A stretch of DNA of 64,000 nt from Balneolaceae bacterium (GCA_017640605.1 JAEPQH010000003.1:1-64000), one strand, 5' to 3'; shown: positions 18,777 to 27,915, counted from the first letter of the stretch. Notes: generated by a model not told the origin, from the letters alone. Made by a program: numbers and translations.

Positions 18777-20771
18777 TTATTCTTCCTTCAAATCATTGAT
18801 TTTACGAACCAATTCAGAAATAGTATTCTTTTTTGATGCGATCTTTTCAGCGGCATCATCTACTTTGTTCTGTAGTTCGTCTCTCAGCTTATTCCCTTTG
18901 TTAGTGGGTTTAAAGTAGGTCTTTGCTTCTTCGAACTGGATCATCTCCGATTCGAGTTTCGACACATCTTTTCTAAGCTGTTCTAATTGTTTCTGATACT
19001 TTATTATTTCCTTTCTCGACCCCGGATCCACGCCTTCCGATGCGAGTTTGCGCTCCATGCCCAAATCAGAACCCGAAGCTCGGAAATTGTCGTAAATCGT
19101 ATCGCATACTTCGCGATACTCTTTCCATACTTTGTTTTTGAATTTGAGAGGAACATGCCCAATATTTTTGAATTGAGCTTGTAATTTTTTTGCTTCCTCA
19201 ACCGCTTTTGCTGGGTCATCGGCATCAGCCAGTTCGCGAAGCTTGTCTATAATTTCTTTCTTCTGATTGTAGTTCTCTTTTTGATCTTTTCGAACGCTTT
19301 TATAGTGCTCTCTACGTTGATTGTAGAACGCATCCATAGCCTCTTTGAACTGTTTCCAAATTTTTGATGATTTCTTTCTTGGAACCGGACCAATGGCCTT
19401 CCATTCTTCCATCAACTGCTGAAGCTTTTTATGGCCTTCGTCGTAGTTTTCGAGGTCTTGAACTTCTTTTGCCCGCTGAATAAGCGCTAGCTTTGCAGTG
19501 TAATTTTTTTGCTCCTCTTCCCTTAATTGATCGAGGTTTTCAGCTTTCCGCTCATTGAAAGCATCAGTTGCGGCTTTAAATTTATCCCACAACTCGTTTT
19601 CCTCTTTTTGAGGAAGATTTCCGGTCTTTTTCCAGGCCTTGTGCAATTTGTTAACTCTGCGGGCAGCATCAGCTATACTGTCATCATCGATTAAGGCTTC
19701 TGCCTCGGCGATCAATTTTTTCTTTTTCTCAAGTGCACGCTCTACACTCTGGCGATATTTTTTGTCGTGCTTAAACCGGAGTGCATTAAAAGTATCCTGA
19801 GCGTTGTTGAAATGATCCCAAGTTTGCTGATTCTTTTCTGCAGGAACTCTTCCGATTTTTCTCCACTGCACCAGTAGATCCTGAAATTCATGATTCAGTT
19901 CTTCGAAATCTACGTCTGCTGAATTCGCCTTCGCATTTACGGCGTCCATTTTCTCGAGAATAACCAGCTTCAGAGTAAAGTTTTCTTCTTCTTTCTCAAG
20001 CTTTTTTACCAGCCGGTCTACTTTGTGGCTTTCGAATTCTTCAAGTAAGGCCTCAAATCGCTCGTTTAATGCATCAATTTCGCCATGAGGAAGCAATTTG
20101 ATCGATTCCCACTTCCCTTTGATTTGACTTACTCGCTTGGTTTCGGTCCACTTTTCTTCCGAGATAATTGTATTTAGTTGCTGCAAGAGTTCTTTTTTTG
20201 CAGCCAGATTAGCTTCTTTTCTCTTGTTTAGCTCTTCGTAATGCGCTTTTCTACGAGCCTCAAAATCGTCGCGCAATTCATTAAACGATTGTATAGCCGC
20301 TTTAGCTTCATCATCACTCGAATCCGGTCCATCTGAAAGGTGTAGTGCAAGATTCGCAAACTCATTGCTCACAAAAGCCCAATCATCTTTTTTCACTAAT
20401 TCCTCAGCTTTTGCCGCAATATCTTTGTAGAACGAAACCGCGTCGACTTCTGAATCTTCATCTTCCTCTGATGTTATCACTTCAGATTCAGCGACTTCTT
20501 CATCTTTAGATTCTTCTGACACTGCATCTTCAGCTTCTTCATCGGCATCTTGCTCGTCGGAACTTTCTGTCTCTTCTACAACAGCTTCAGATTCAGCATC
20601 TGATAAATCAGCTTGATTTTCCTCAACAGCCGGTGTCTCAGCTACCTCGGGCTCTTCGGTTGAAACCGGAGAAACTTCCGGGCTATCCGTCGCCTCATTT
20701 TCGGGTTGAGTATTTGTTTCTTTTGGGGTTTCGTTTTGCTCCAGGTTAGTCACTACTACCTTCCTTTCCAC
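18777..20771 (-). CDS. DUF349 repeat coiled-coil protein
   Basis: 664 residues, cytoplasmic. Residues 1 to about 115 are a very acidic, Glu/Ser/Val/Ala-rich disordered tail; the rest is helical and charged, with repeated DUF349 units recognisable by W-x-x-I/L-G-x-V/L-P cores (QWRKIGRVPAEKNQQ, AWKKTGNLPQKEENEL, EWKAIGPVPRKKSSKIW, NIGHVPLKFKNKVWKEY) spaced about 70 residues apart. The C-terminus is a coiled coil (KYQKQLEQLRKDVSKLESEM). The family is widespread but its function is poorly defined; the shape suggests a scaffold or nucleic-acid-associated protein. Confidence 0.88.
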   Translation of the reverse strand: MERKVVVTNLEQNETPKETNTQPENEATDSPEVSPVSTEEPEVAETPAVEENQADLSDAESEAVVEETESSDEQDADEEAEDAVSEESKDEEVAESEVITSEEDEDSEVDAVSFYKDIAAKAEELVKKDDWAFVSNEFANLALHLSDGPDSSDDEAKAAIQSFNELRDDFEARRKAHYEELNKRKEANLAAKKELLQQLNTIISEEKWTETKRVSQIKGKWESIKLLPHGEIDALNERFEALLEEFESHKVDRLVKKLEKEEENFTLKLVILEKMDAVNAKANSADVDFEELNHEFQDLLVQWRKIGRVPAEKNQQTWDHFNNAQDTFNALRFKHDKKYRQSVERALEKKKKLIAEAEALIDDDSIADAARRVNKLHKAWKKTGNLPQKEENELWDKFKAATDAFNERKAENLDQLREEEQKNYTAKLALIQRAKEVQDLENYDEGHKKLQQLMEEWKAIGPVPRKKSSKIWKQFKEAMDAFYNQRREHYKSVRKDQKENYNQKKEIIDKLRELADADDPAKAVEEAKKLQAQFKNIGHVPLKFKNKVWKEYREVCDTIYDNFRASGSDLGMERKLASEGVDPGSRKEIIKYQKQLEQLRKDVSKLESEMIQFEEAKTYFKPTNKGNKLRDELQNKVDDAAEKIASKKNTISELVRKINDLKEE

Positions 20772-20871
20772 TTGGTTCGTTAATTGCGAGGCGCTGGCCT
20801 CCGTAAAAATATCCTGCCAAGATAAGAGAAGTAAATTGGTTTTAGCAACTTAACATGCACCCTATACAAAA

Positions 20872-20905
20872 AATAGAAAAACCGATGGGTAATCGGCTTC
20901 TCTAT
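20872..20905 (-). terminator. Terminator after mscS
   Basis: Minus-strand hairpin agccgat / atcggtt around a short loop (about 20881-20897), extended by an agaa / ttct pairing, followed by tttttctatttttt. It lies about 25 bp beyond the mscS stop. Confidence 0.7.
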
Positions 20906-20928
20906 TATCTAAAATGTTAGTAGAAATT

Positions 20929-21747
20929 TTAGTCTTCTTTGATGATGTGAACATCGCGTTGCGGGTATGGCATTTCGATGTCGTTGGCATCTAGGGCTTC
21001 TTTTATAGCCTCTAAATTATCCCAAAAATAACTCCAATGATCGCTGGTTAACGACCAAGCACGTACAGAAAGATTTAGAGAGCTATCGCCTAAACCGGTA
21101 AGTACTACAATAGGCTCAGGATCTTTTAGTGTTCGCTCATCTTTATTGATTACATCTAGTATTACTTCACGTGCTTTTTTGATGTCGTCATCATAACTGA
21201 TTCCCACTGAAAATACGGCTCTTCGTGTTTCATTGGCCGAATAGTTTGTAACCGCTGAGTTTGAAAGCTGACCATTTGGTATCACTATCACCTGATTGTT
21301 CGGTGTTTTCAATTTGGTGTGTAAAATGTCGATTTGCTCAACCGTTCCCGATTCTGATCCACGCTCAATAAAATCGCCCACTTTAAATGGTTTAAAGAAA
21401 AGAATAAGTACCCCACCGGCAAAATTTGCTAAACTACCTTGCAATGCTAAACCAACTGCTAAACCGGCCGCACCAAGAATAGCAATAAATGAAGTCATTT
21501 CTACCCCAAGCATGCCAAGTGCAGTAATATAAACCAGCACTTTTAATAGTATTGATACAATACCTTTAAGAAAGCCGGCAAGTGAAGGATCAACGTTACT
21601 TTTGTTTAAAATCTTTTTGAAAAAGCCGGTGATTAGACTTACCGCCCACAAACCGGCAACTAGTACCAGAATTGCTTTAACTAAATTCGGGCCATAGGTG
21701 AGCACTATGTCCCAAAGCATTTCTGTATTAAATTCGAAATTTTCCAT
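20929..21747 (-). CDS. mscS: Small-conductance mechanosensitive channel, MscS family
   Basis: Inner-membrane channel that opens under membrane tension to release solutes in hypo-osmotic shock. The start is set at the ATG at 21747 (MENFEFNTEM), the usual family length of about 270; an in-frame ATG at 21780 would lie inside the leader hairpin. Helices: TM1 about 20-40, TM2 about 58-80, and pore helix TM3 with GAAGLAVGLALQGSLANFAGG, followed by the beta domain (FKPFKVGDFIE, VVIPNGQLSN) and a cytoplasmic vestibule. It lies downstream of csbD on the same strand with hairpins between them, so stress-linked readthrough or attenuation is possible. Confidence 0.92.
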   Translation of the reverse strand: MENFEFNTEMLWDIVLTYGPNLVKAILVLVAGLWAVSLITGFFKKILNKSNVDPSLAGFLKGIVSILLKVLVYITALGMLGVEMTSFIAILGAAGLAVGLALQGSLANFAGGVLILFFKPFKVGDFIERGSESGTVEQIDILHTKLKTPNNQVIVIPNGQLSNSAVTNYSANETRRAVFSVGISYDDDIKKAREVILDVINKDERTLKDPEPIVVLTGLGDSSLNLSVRAWSLTSDHWSYFWDNLEAIKEALDANDIEMPYPQRDVHIIKED

Positions 21748-21760
21748 AGTTAGTAATTTG

Positions 21761-21801
21761 ATTAAAAAAGTATACGCCAATGATAGTGTGTCATTGGCGT
21801 A
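21761..21801 (-). terminator. Strong hairpin plus T-run in front of mscS (csbD terminator or mscS attenuator)
   Basis: Minus strand: tacgccaatga pairs with tcattggcgta (21773-21801, 11 bp perfect, 7-base loop) and is followed by tacttttttaat. It is only about 14 bp upstream of the mscS start, which leaves no room for a promoter between it and mscS. mscS is therefore read by passing this element. Confidence 0.75.
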
Positions 21802-21825
21802 AATTCATCTAATTATTGCTTTATT

Positions 21826-21854
21826 ACAACGATTTAATAGATGTGCAATCGTTG
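21826..21854. repeat. Second hairpin behind csbD
   Basis: Perfect 9-bp inverted repeat acaacgatt / aatcgttgt around an 11-base loop. On the minus strand it directly follows the csbD stop and precedes the terminator-like hairpin of 21773-21801. It could protect the csbD message 3' end or be part of a two-hairpin leader. Confidence 0.55.
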
Positions 21855-21863
21855 TGATCTTTT

Positions 21864-22049
21864 TTACAGATCTTTAATTTCGTTGATCAGCTCTTCTTTT
21901 GTTTTACCTAGCTTCTTTTGAAGACGTCCGAATAACTCGTCTTCTTTACCTTCTACCATGGTTACGTCATCGTCGGTTAGCTCAGAATATTCTTGCTTAA
22001 GTTTACCTTTTAGTTCGTTCCAATTTCCTTTTAGCTGTAAATCGTTCAT
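21864..22049 (-). CDS. CsbD family stress protein
   Basis: 61 residues, hydrophilic and highly charged, starting MNDLQLKGNWNELKGKLKQE and containing GKEDELFGRLQKKLGKTKEE, the CsbD pattern. Members are small, abundant proteins induced by general, osmotic or envelope stress; the biochemical role is unknown. It is followed by two hairpins and mscS, which suggests a shared osmotic-stress context. Confidence 0.9.
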   Translation of the reverse strand: MNDLQLKGNWNELKGKLKQEYSELTDDDVTMVEGKEDELFGRLQKKLGKTKEELINEIKDL

Positions 22050-22120
22050 AATATATAATAGTTAATATTAATGTTTGCTTTATGTTATTAACATTAAATC
22101 ACATAAAATGTTCCCAAAAA

Positions 22121-22160
22121 TAAAAAAGCCTGCGTGAAACAAATCAAGCAGGCTTTTTTA
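22121..22160. terminator. Bidirectional intrinsic terminator
   Basis: Stem aaaaaagcctgc paired with gcaggctttttt around a 13-base loop, with A/T runs on both sides, so it can end transcription in either direction. It is 17 bp past the stop of the minus-strand gene at 22177 and shields csbD from it. Confidence 0.85.
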
Positions 22161-22176
22161 AAATTCAGAATACAAC

Positions 22177-22524
22177 TTATTCTATGTCGTACACTTCTTT
22201 TAAAATTGCTTTAGCGTTCGCATCTTTTCCTTGCATTACCCGATGTTGTAAGTTCGTGATAATTTCTGATTGTGCTTTTTCATACGCTTCTTCTTTGGCT
22301 TTTTTGTCGTTCGAAGTTCGTACTAATTCATAAATATCATCGGCGCGAACAACACTGTAGATATTATCATTATTGAACGCATGAGAGCGAAGTTCTTCAA
22401 ACTTTTTAAAAACTCGAGGAAAGTCCTCGCTGTTTTCGGCTTTTGTGATAATTTCCACATCCGAAGGTCCTTCGGCACTTAGCGGGGTTTTGCAGAGATA
22501 GAATTGGTTAAATGTGTAATTCAT
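22177..22524 (-). CDS. Hypothetical cytoplasmic protein
   Basis: 115 residues with no signal peptide or membrane segment. Two halves are visible: a mixed alpha/beta start (MNYTFNQFYLCKTPLSAEGPSDVEII) and a helical, charged second half (KKAKEEAYEKAQSEIITNLQHRVMQGKDANAKAILKEVYD). No family recognised. It is flanked by its own terminator, and its start lies 88 bp from that of the divergent S46-like gene. Confidence 0.6.
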   Translation of the reverse strand: MNYTFNQFYLCKTPLSAEGPSDVEIITKAENSEDFPRVFKKFEELRSHAFNNDNIYSVVRADDIYELVRTSNDKKAKEEAYEKAQSEIITNLQHRVMQGKDANAKAILKEVYDIE

Positions 22525-22612
22525 GAACTGTTTTTTATCTGATTGAATTAGTTCGCATCTTTTGTTCCAATATACACAAACCCATCATACATTTTCATTC
22601 GGTGATTTCGCC

Positions 22613-24583
22613 ATGCGAAAAATTTGGTTTCTATTAAGCTTTGTTCTCATTTCAACTGCTTGTTTACATCGAGATAACTTTACTTCAGATCTGCAGAACA
22701 ACGAATCAGTGCAGCAAGGGTTTCCGCTCACCTTAGAGATTTTACCCTTCGATTCTTCATACACTCAGGCTGTGGCAAAATTATATCGCGGGAATTCCTT
22801 TGTAGCATCGGGGGCTTTTATTTCAGAGAACGGTTTATTTATCACCACTTATGATCCCGTTTTAAACTTGGTTTCTGCAAATCCTGAGCGAAAAACGGTA
22901 TTAGCAGGATACTCAGCTGAAAGCTCTGATTCTGAAATACCCATCTCAGGAATGTCGTTGCTTGTTTTGGTCGAAGAACGCGACGTTACCCAATTATTTG
23001 AGGAACAATTACGTGATGATCTGAATAACGCACAGATTAGCCGTTTAAAACAACGCATTTCTCAATCTATTGTTAATGCGGAATCGCAGGGGCGTTCTGA
23101 TGTATATGTACAACTTTCGGAAATTCTCTCCGGCAATCGACAGATACTTTCGGTGTATAAAATCCTGAACGATTTACGCCTTGTTTGGGCAGATGGAATC
23201 GCAGAATCAGCCCAACCATTTGCCGACAGTAACGAATTGTTTGAACAAGCTTCATCAAAAACCAGTGTTATCCGGGCCTATGTGCAACCTGATGGTCGAT
23301 CAGCTGGTTTCCAAGATTCCAATATTCCTTTTCAACCTCAGGCTCATTTTTCATTTCCATCGAAAGATCAAAACGACCAACAGGCATTCATGCTTGGTTT
23401 CCCGGAACGCTCTTTTCGATTAGATACGTACCGCGCATTCACGTTTTACAATACAGTCACAAATCCGTCCATTATCAACGCTTATGAGGCTTATCAAAAG
23501 CGGCTGGATCATAGTGCAGAATCAAATCCCGACTTCGCCTATGGCACCATGTACGATCGATTTAATACAGCCATTCAGGTAAATCAGTACAATGCCATCC
23601 AAAATGAATTTGAAGAGAAAGATATTCTTGATCTAAAAAGTGTTGAAGAATTTGATTTACGGTTATGGCTTCAAAACGATTCTACCGGAAATAGCTCGTA
23701 TCGTGATATTTTCACCTTTATCGATCAGGCCTATGATATTTTAGAGCAAAATGGAGCTAGTTTTTTTGTAACAAGTTATGCCCTTCGCTTAGGCCGCCTT
23801 GACGATGTTGCCAATCTCATAAAACAGTATTACGAAGAATATGCCCTTGCCCAAACCGACGAAGAAATTCAATTGCTGCGCCAGCAGGTTCTTCAAAGCC
23901 AACAACAAATACTCTCAACCTTAGACATTGACTCTGAAATAAGATTTTTGAGTGATTTATTGGTTTTATTTGATGATCTGCCCGAGGACCAAACCATTCT
24001 GGGAGTTGAGGCCTTATTTGAGGGTGTTCCCGCCACTGAGCGCCAAAGTATTGCCCAAGCGTTTCTCGAGCGCCAGGTTTCTAAAACTTTTTTGTTTGAT
24101 GTAGCTGTCACACAATCTGCCATCGAAAACGATACCGTATACAACGATTCTCTGTTCACATTGCTGGATGAAATTCTATTTGTGAACGATTTAAACCGAA
24201 ATGATTACGCTATTTATTTAGCCTATCAACAACCGGCGCAGCAAATTTTAGTACAGGCGATTAGAAGCAGAGAGGGCCACATTTTTCCTGATGCAAATGG
24301 CACGCTAAGAGTAAACAGAGGCTTTTACAAACTGGCGTTGAACAAGCGACCTTCGGAATATATTCTAACTTACAATGATTTCGCCGCTCGAGCGCCGGGA
24401 AGTGTAGTCATCAATCAAGCAGGTGAAATTTTGGGCATCGCAGATCATCATGTTTCTGAAAACTTAATAACGAACTACTTGTATCAGAAAGAAAATGCTT
24501 ATTTCTACAGTTTAGATGCACGTTCTATTCTTGATAAGCTTTTGGAATCCGACTCTGAATGGAAATCAGAATTAACTTATTAA
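22613..24583 (+). CDS. S46 peptidase-like lipoprotein lacking the catalytic triad
   Basis: 656 residues from the ATG at 22613, chosen because it begins a proper lipoprotein signal (MRKIWFLLSFVLISTAC); a longer frame opens at 22562. The body follows the S46 dipeptidyl-peptidase (DPP7/DPP11) plan: SGAFISENGLFITTYDP where DPP7 has the TNHHC His motif, VYKILNDLRLVWADG where the family has the DVRLVGAPP strand, then ADSNELFEQ in place of DTDNWMWPRHTGDFS, and FMLGFPERSFR as in the GFPGRT strand. Near the end ARAPGSVVINQAGEILG replaces GNSGSPV. His, Asp and Ser of the triad are all changed, so this is probably a non-catalytic binding or scaffold relative. It ends back to back with sixA (stops adjacent). 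Confidence 0.78.
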   Translation: MRKIWFLLSFVLISTACLHRDNFTSDLQNNESVQQGFPLTLEILPFDSSYTQAVAKLYRGNSFVASGAFISENGLFITTYDPVLNLVSANPERKTVLAGYSAESSDSEIPISGMSLLVLVEERDVTQLFEEQLRDDLNNAQISRLKQRISQSIVNAESQGRSDVYVQLSEILSGNRQILSVYKILNDLRLVWADGIAESAQPFADSNELFEQASSKTSVIRAYVQPDGRSAGFQDSNIPFQPQAHFSFPSKDQNDQQAFMLGFPERSFRLDTYRAFTFYNTVTNPSIINAYEAYQKRLDHSAESNPDFAYGTMYDRFNTAIQVNQYNAIQNEFEEKDILDLKSVEEFDLRLWLQNDSTGNSSYRDIFTFIDQAYDILEQNGASFFVTSYALRLGRLDDVANLIKQYYEEYALAQTDEEIQLLRQQVLQSQQQILSTLDIDSEIRFLSDLLVLFDDLPEDQTILGVEALFEGVPATERQSIAQAFLERQVSKTFLFDVAVTQSAIENDTVYNDSLFTLLDEILFVNDLNRNDYAIYLAYQQPAQQILVQAIRSREGHIFPDANGTLRVNRGFYKLALNKRPSEYILTYNDFAARAPGSVVINQAGEILGIADHHVSENLITNYLYQKENAYFYSLDARSILDKLLESDSEWKSELTY

Positions 24584-25099
24584 CTAGCCGATAATTTCTC
24601 GCACTACTTTAGGAATCATCATCCATTTAACCTGGCAAGTTCCCGGGTTGATATCGTCCCAACGAACGGCATAACTTTCTAAGCACACCAAGCCGGCCGT
24701 TGGCACTCGAAACGCTGTTTTATCTCGCCCACCACTTAAGATGGTTGCAGTTGCTTCAATCAACGGGTTATGCCCAACCAGCATCATAGTTTCGGCATTT
24801 TCAGGAGTTTTGTGTATCGCTTCGATATATTTGCCCACCGATTCGAAATATAAATCTCTGTCCCAACGAACGATACTTTCATCTCTTTTCATCCCTTCGA
24901 GGCAAAGTTTTGTAGTTTGTTGCGCTCTTTGGGCGGTAGAAGAAACAATATACTCCGGCCGATATTTAGATTTTCGCAAAAACTTTCCCATTCTGGGTGC
25001 ATCTTGTAAACCACGACCTGCAAGCGGGCGGTCAAAATCTTCCAATTCGGGATTATCCCAGCTAGACTTAGCGTGACGAAGCAGTAAAATAAACTTCAT
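24584..25099 (-). CDS. sixA: SixA-type phosphohistidine phosphatase
   Basis: 171-residue histidine phosphatase superfamily protein. The phosphate-binding RHAKSSWDNP motif (RHG box, His at about 9) starts the protein and MLVGHNPLIE supplies the second catalytic His. SixA removes phosphate from phosphohistidine domains in E. coli; relatives may act on other phospho-substrates. The gene is convergent with the S46-like gene with no bases between stops and lies 3 bp after the MATE gene. Confidence 0.85.
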   Translation of the reverse strand: MKFILLLRHAKSSWDNPELEDFDRPLAGRGLQDAPRMGKFLRKSKYRPEYIVSSTAQRAQQTTKLCLEGMKRDESIVRWDRDLYFESVGKYIEAIHKTPENAETMMLVGHNPLIEATATILSGGRDKTAFRVPTAGLVCLESYAVRWDDINPGTCQVKWMMIPKVVREIIG

Positions 25100-25102
25100 G
25101 AT

Positions 25103-26413
25103 TTAAGTGGCTAAATGTGATGGTTCAAATATATACTTTTTTGCTAATACGGTAAGTAGAACGCCGCGAGCCAGCATAAACGAAAACATTGCCAGCCAGA
25201 TCGCATGCACTCCCAATACACTATTTGTTACATAGTAAACCGGCAAGAAAATTAGCACCGTTGCAACCAACATAGAATTACGCATTGGTGGAGTTGCCGT
25301 AGCTCCAATGTATACACCATCCCAAATAAAACAAATACTATTTACGATAGGTGCAAACACGGTCCAGATTAATACTACCTGAATAGATTCCAGTACCAAA
25401 GTCTGATCAGTAAAAATGGTTACTATTTGATCTCCCAATAAAGCATAACTCGCTGTTCCGGCTAGCCCGATTCCTAATCCCCAGATCATACAGCCTTTTA
25501 TTGCTGCCATTAATTGTTTTCGATCGTTGGCTCCAAAATACCTGCCTACCAAACTTTCCGCAGCGAAAGCAAATCCATCGATACCATACGCACTGATGTA
25601 CCAGAGTTGAAGCAAGATGGTGTTGGCTGCAAGTACAACATCCCCGGTTTCGGCCGATTTTGCAGTAAAAAATGCATAGGAAGTAACCAAACACAACGTT
25701 CGGATGAAAATATCGGAGTTTACCGAAAAAAACTTTTTCAATGCATCTAGTTGAAGTAAATCCTCTCTAAGAATTGGCAGTTCTTTGATATGGTACTTTT
25801 TGGCGTATAACCAAATGGCAAAGCCAACCGCAATATAACTGGCAATTAAACTTCCCCATGCCACACCAGCAACGTTCATATCGTATTTTAATACAAAGAT
25901 CAGGTTTAACAGGATGTTTAACACATTCAGCAGAATGGTAACATACATTGGATAGCGTGCATTTTGCATCCCCAGAAACCAGCCGTTTATTCCAAATAAG
26001 GCAAGTGTAGCAGGTGCTGCAAATATTCGAATCGAAAAATAAACTTGTACATAACGCTCAACCTCCGGTGTGGCTTCTACTAATAAAAGCGAAAGTTTTA
26101 ACACCGGAACTTGCAATAACATAATGGCGATACTAAATGTAAGCGCAACCAATAATACCCTCGCAAGAAGAATTCGGGTTTCTTTAATTTGATTCGCTCC
26201 AAAAGCCTGTGCCACCAATCCGGTAGTACCCATTCGCAGAAAACCGAATCCCCAGAAAATAAAATCGAAGATTATACTTCCCACTGCAATTGCTCCCAAG
26301 TAGTAAACAGCATCAAGATGACCGATAACAGCGGTATCAACTGCGCCCAATAATGGAACCGACAAATTGCTAATAATATTGGGAATTGCCAGTTGAAGTA
26401 TTCGTTTGTTCAA
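25103..26413 (-). CDS. MATE family efflux transporter (DinF-like)
   Basis: 436-residue inner-membrane cation-coupled multidrug or metabolite exporter with about 12 membrane helices in two homologous halves. It begins NKRILQLAIPNIISNLSVPLLGAVDTAVIGHL, the DinF-type MATE entry, with conserved GTTGLVAQAFGA in TM2-3 and ESLVGRYFGA at the matching place in the second half. Cytosolic loops are Lys-rich (KKYHIKELPILREDL). Drug or organic cation specificity cannot be inferred. It is upstream of sixA on the same strand. Confidence 0.9.
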   Translation of the reverse strand: MNKRILQLAIPNIISNLSVPLLGAVDTAVIGHLDAVYYLGAIAVGSIIFDFIFWGFGFLRMGTTGLVAQAFGANQIKETRILLARVLLVALTFSIAIMLLQVPVLKLSLLLVEATPEVERYVQVYFSIRIFAAPATLALFGINGWFLGMQNARYPMYVTILLNVLNILLNLIFVLKYDMNVAGVAWGSLIASYIAVGFAIWLYAKKYHIKELPILREDLLQLDALKKFFSVNSDIFIRTLCLVTSYAFFTAKSAETGDVVLAANTILLQLWYISAYGIDGFAFAAESLVGRYFGANDRKQLMAAIKGCMIWGLGIGLAGTASYALLGDQIVTIFTDQTLVLESIQVVLIWTVFAPIVNSICFIWDGVYIGATATPPMRNSMLVATVLIFLPVYYVTNSVLGVHAIWLAMFSFMLARGVLLTVLAKKYIFEPSHLAT

Positions 26414-26581
26414 AATCTAATTAGTGATTTTTAGATTAAAGATAGGATGCACAGCCATGAGCATTAAATTAATATTGTGTTAGTTTTTGATGGGTTGTGC
26501 AGGTTGCATCTATAAAGGGGTGCATGTATTTTCATGCCACTTTAACTAAGCACACAAATTAACTAATAATCTGCTTCTCAA

Positions 26582-27058
26582 ATGGATATCGATACCCGTA
26601 ATAAAATTTTAAGTGTGGTTCTTGGAATTATCATTATTGCACTTTCGTGGTTGCTCTACGATTCAATTGTAACTCCTTATCAGGAAGTTAAGGAAAGAGA
26701 AGCAGAAACTGAGCGGGTTCGTACGCGCATGCTCACCCTTAAAGATGCGCTGGTACAATACGATAGCCGTTACGGTCATTTTCCTCCAACCGAAGGTGGC
26801 TTAGATAGCATTGTTACTTATTTATCTACCGATTCATTAATGGTGGCTATGGGCGATACTTTGTTCCGTCAGGCGCCACCGCTTGAGTACTCACCGGAAA
26901 CTATCATAGTTACTCCTAGAGCTTCGGGTGCACGTTTCATTTACACGCATGTAGATTCAACACGTCCACCATTGTATCTACTCGAAGATCCTGACACGGA
27001 TGATGCCATTGGTAGTTTGAGCAGAACAACTATGCGTAACGCCCCTAACTGGAATTAA
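26582..27058 (+). CDS. Membrane-anchored hypothetical protein with pseudopilin-like domain
   Basis: 158 residues. One membrane segment at about 8-27 (ILSVVLGIIIIALSWLLY) and an outside domain starting RTRMLTLKDALVQYDSRYGHFPPTEGGLDSI. That stretch looks like the core of GspG-type pseudopilins (helix, then Tyr and YxxxxGxxPxTxxGL), but there is no type IV prepilin cleavage site, so it is probably an N-terminally anchored relative. It is coupled to the DUF3822 gene by a one-base TAATG overlap. Function unknown. Confidence 0.6.
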   Translation: MDIDTRNKILSVVLGIIIIALSWLLYDSIVTPYQEVKEREAETERVRTRMLTLKDALVQYDSRYGHFPPTEGGLDSIVTYLSTDSLMVAMGDTLFRQAPPLEYSPETIIVTPRASGARFIYTHVDSTRPPLYLLEDPDTDDAIGSLSRTTMRNAPNWN

Positions 27059-27915
27059 TGAATGAGTCTGCCCCTAATTTAGGAGTCTCATTTTTTTCAG
27101 ACCGGCTATATTACGCCATAAATAATCCTTTGGAGGATGCTGTTTTAACTGAAATTGGAAGCTTTAATTTCAATTTCAATATTGCGAACGCTATTCGAAC
27201 GCAGCATCCCGATCAATATCCTCATATCCAAGATACCGTAGAACGACTTGTAAAAGAGTACTCTATCGGCTCGGTGCATGCACTCACCATTCCCAGCGAC
27301 GAATGCTGGACTGCTTTGCCAAAAGTTGTGTATGATAATGCGGATGAGCGCGAAGATCACCTTTCTATTCTGATGAAAGGAGTAAGCCGAGAAGAAATTG
27401 AACCAACCTGGCATGCCGTTTCGAAAAGTCAGCGTAAGTTTCTGTGCATTCGCAGAGCTTCCATCATGGAAGGATATTCCCACCTTTCTAAAAAAGTAGG
27501 CACCACCGATTTTTCCAGCGACTTTGAAATTGCTGCCCAATGGTCGGCTTTTCATAAGCCGGGTGGATCATTTATGATGATTGGCTGCCACAAAAACGTA
27601 ATCTCCATAACTTCGTTTATGCTTGGGCAATTTCGTGCAGCAACGTACATCAAATACGATCAGCCCGAAGACTTACCTTACCATTGGTTACAGCAATCGG
27701 CCCATTCTAAATGGTTGAAAGGTCTGCATGAACACACTTATTTATTCGGAAAGAACTGCCATGAAATTCAACGCGTACTTTCGCACTTTTGGGATAAATC
27801 ATCCGAAGTTTCTACACTAAATACGCTCAATCAAATGGGTGTGATGGCCGAAGAGACTACCTATGGCTTTGATCTGGCTGAAGCCTTTCCTGCAATTTTA
27901 TTGAGTTTGGGATAA
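27058..27915 (+). CDS. DUF3822 family protein
   Basis: 285 residues, soluble. The DUF3822 family (ASKHA-fold-like, about 270 aa) stands beside rsmD and coaD in many Bacteroidota, which is the arrangement here. The beta-strand pattern (LGVSFFSDRLYYAINN, KFLCIRRASIMEGYSHL, GSFMMIGCHKNVISITSF) fits an ATPase-like fold, but no nucleotide-binding motif is certain. Role unknown; possibly regulatory. Overlaps the upstream gene by one base. Confidence 0.7.
   Translation: MNESAPNLGVSFFSDRLYYAINNPLEDAVLTEIGSFNFNFNIANAIRTQHPDQYPHIQDTVERLVKEYSIGSVHALTIPSDECWTALPKVVYDNADEREDHLSILMKGVSREEIEPTWHAVSKSQRKFLCIRRASIMEGYSHLSKKVGTTDFSSDFEIAAQWSAFHKPGGSFMMIGCHKNVISITSFMLGQFRAATYIKYDQPEDLPYHWLQQSAHSKWLKGLHEHTYLFGKNCHEIQRVLSHFWDKSSEVSTLNTLNQMGVMAEETTYGFDLAEAFPAILLSLG

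Noticed and set aside
26582-27058. Type II secretion pseudopilin GspG
   Set aside because: The helix begins near residue 8 but the G/A-F-T-L-x-E cleavage motif is missing and no other secretion gene is nearby.
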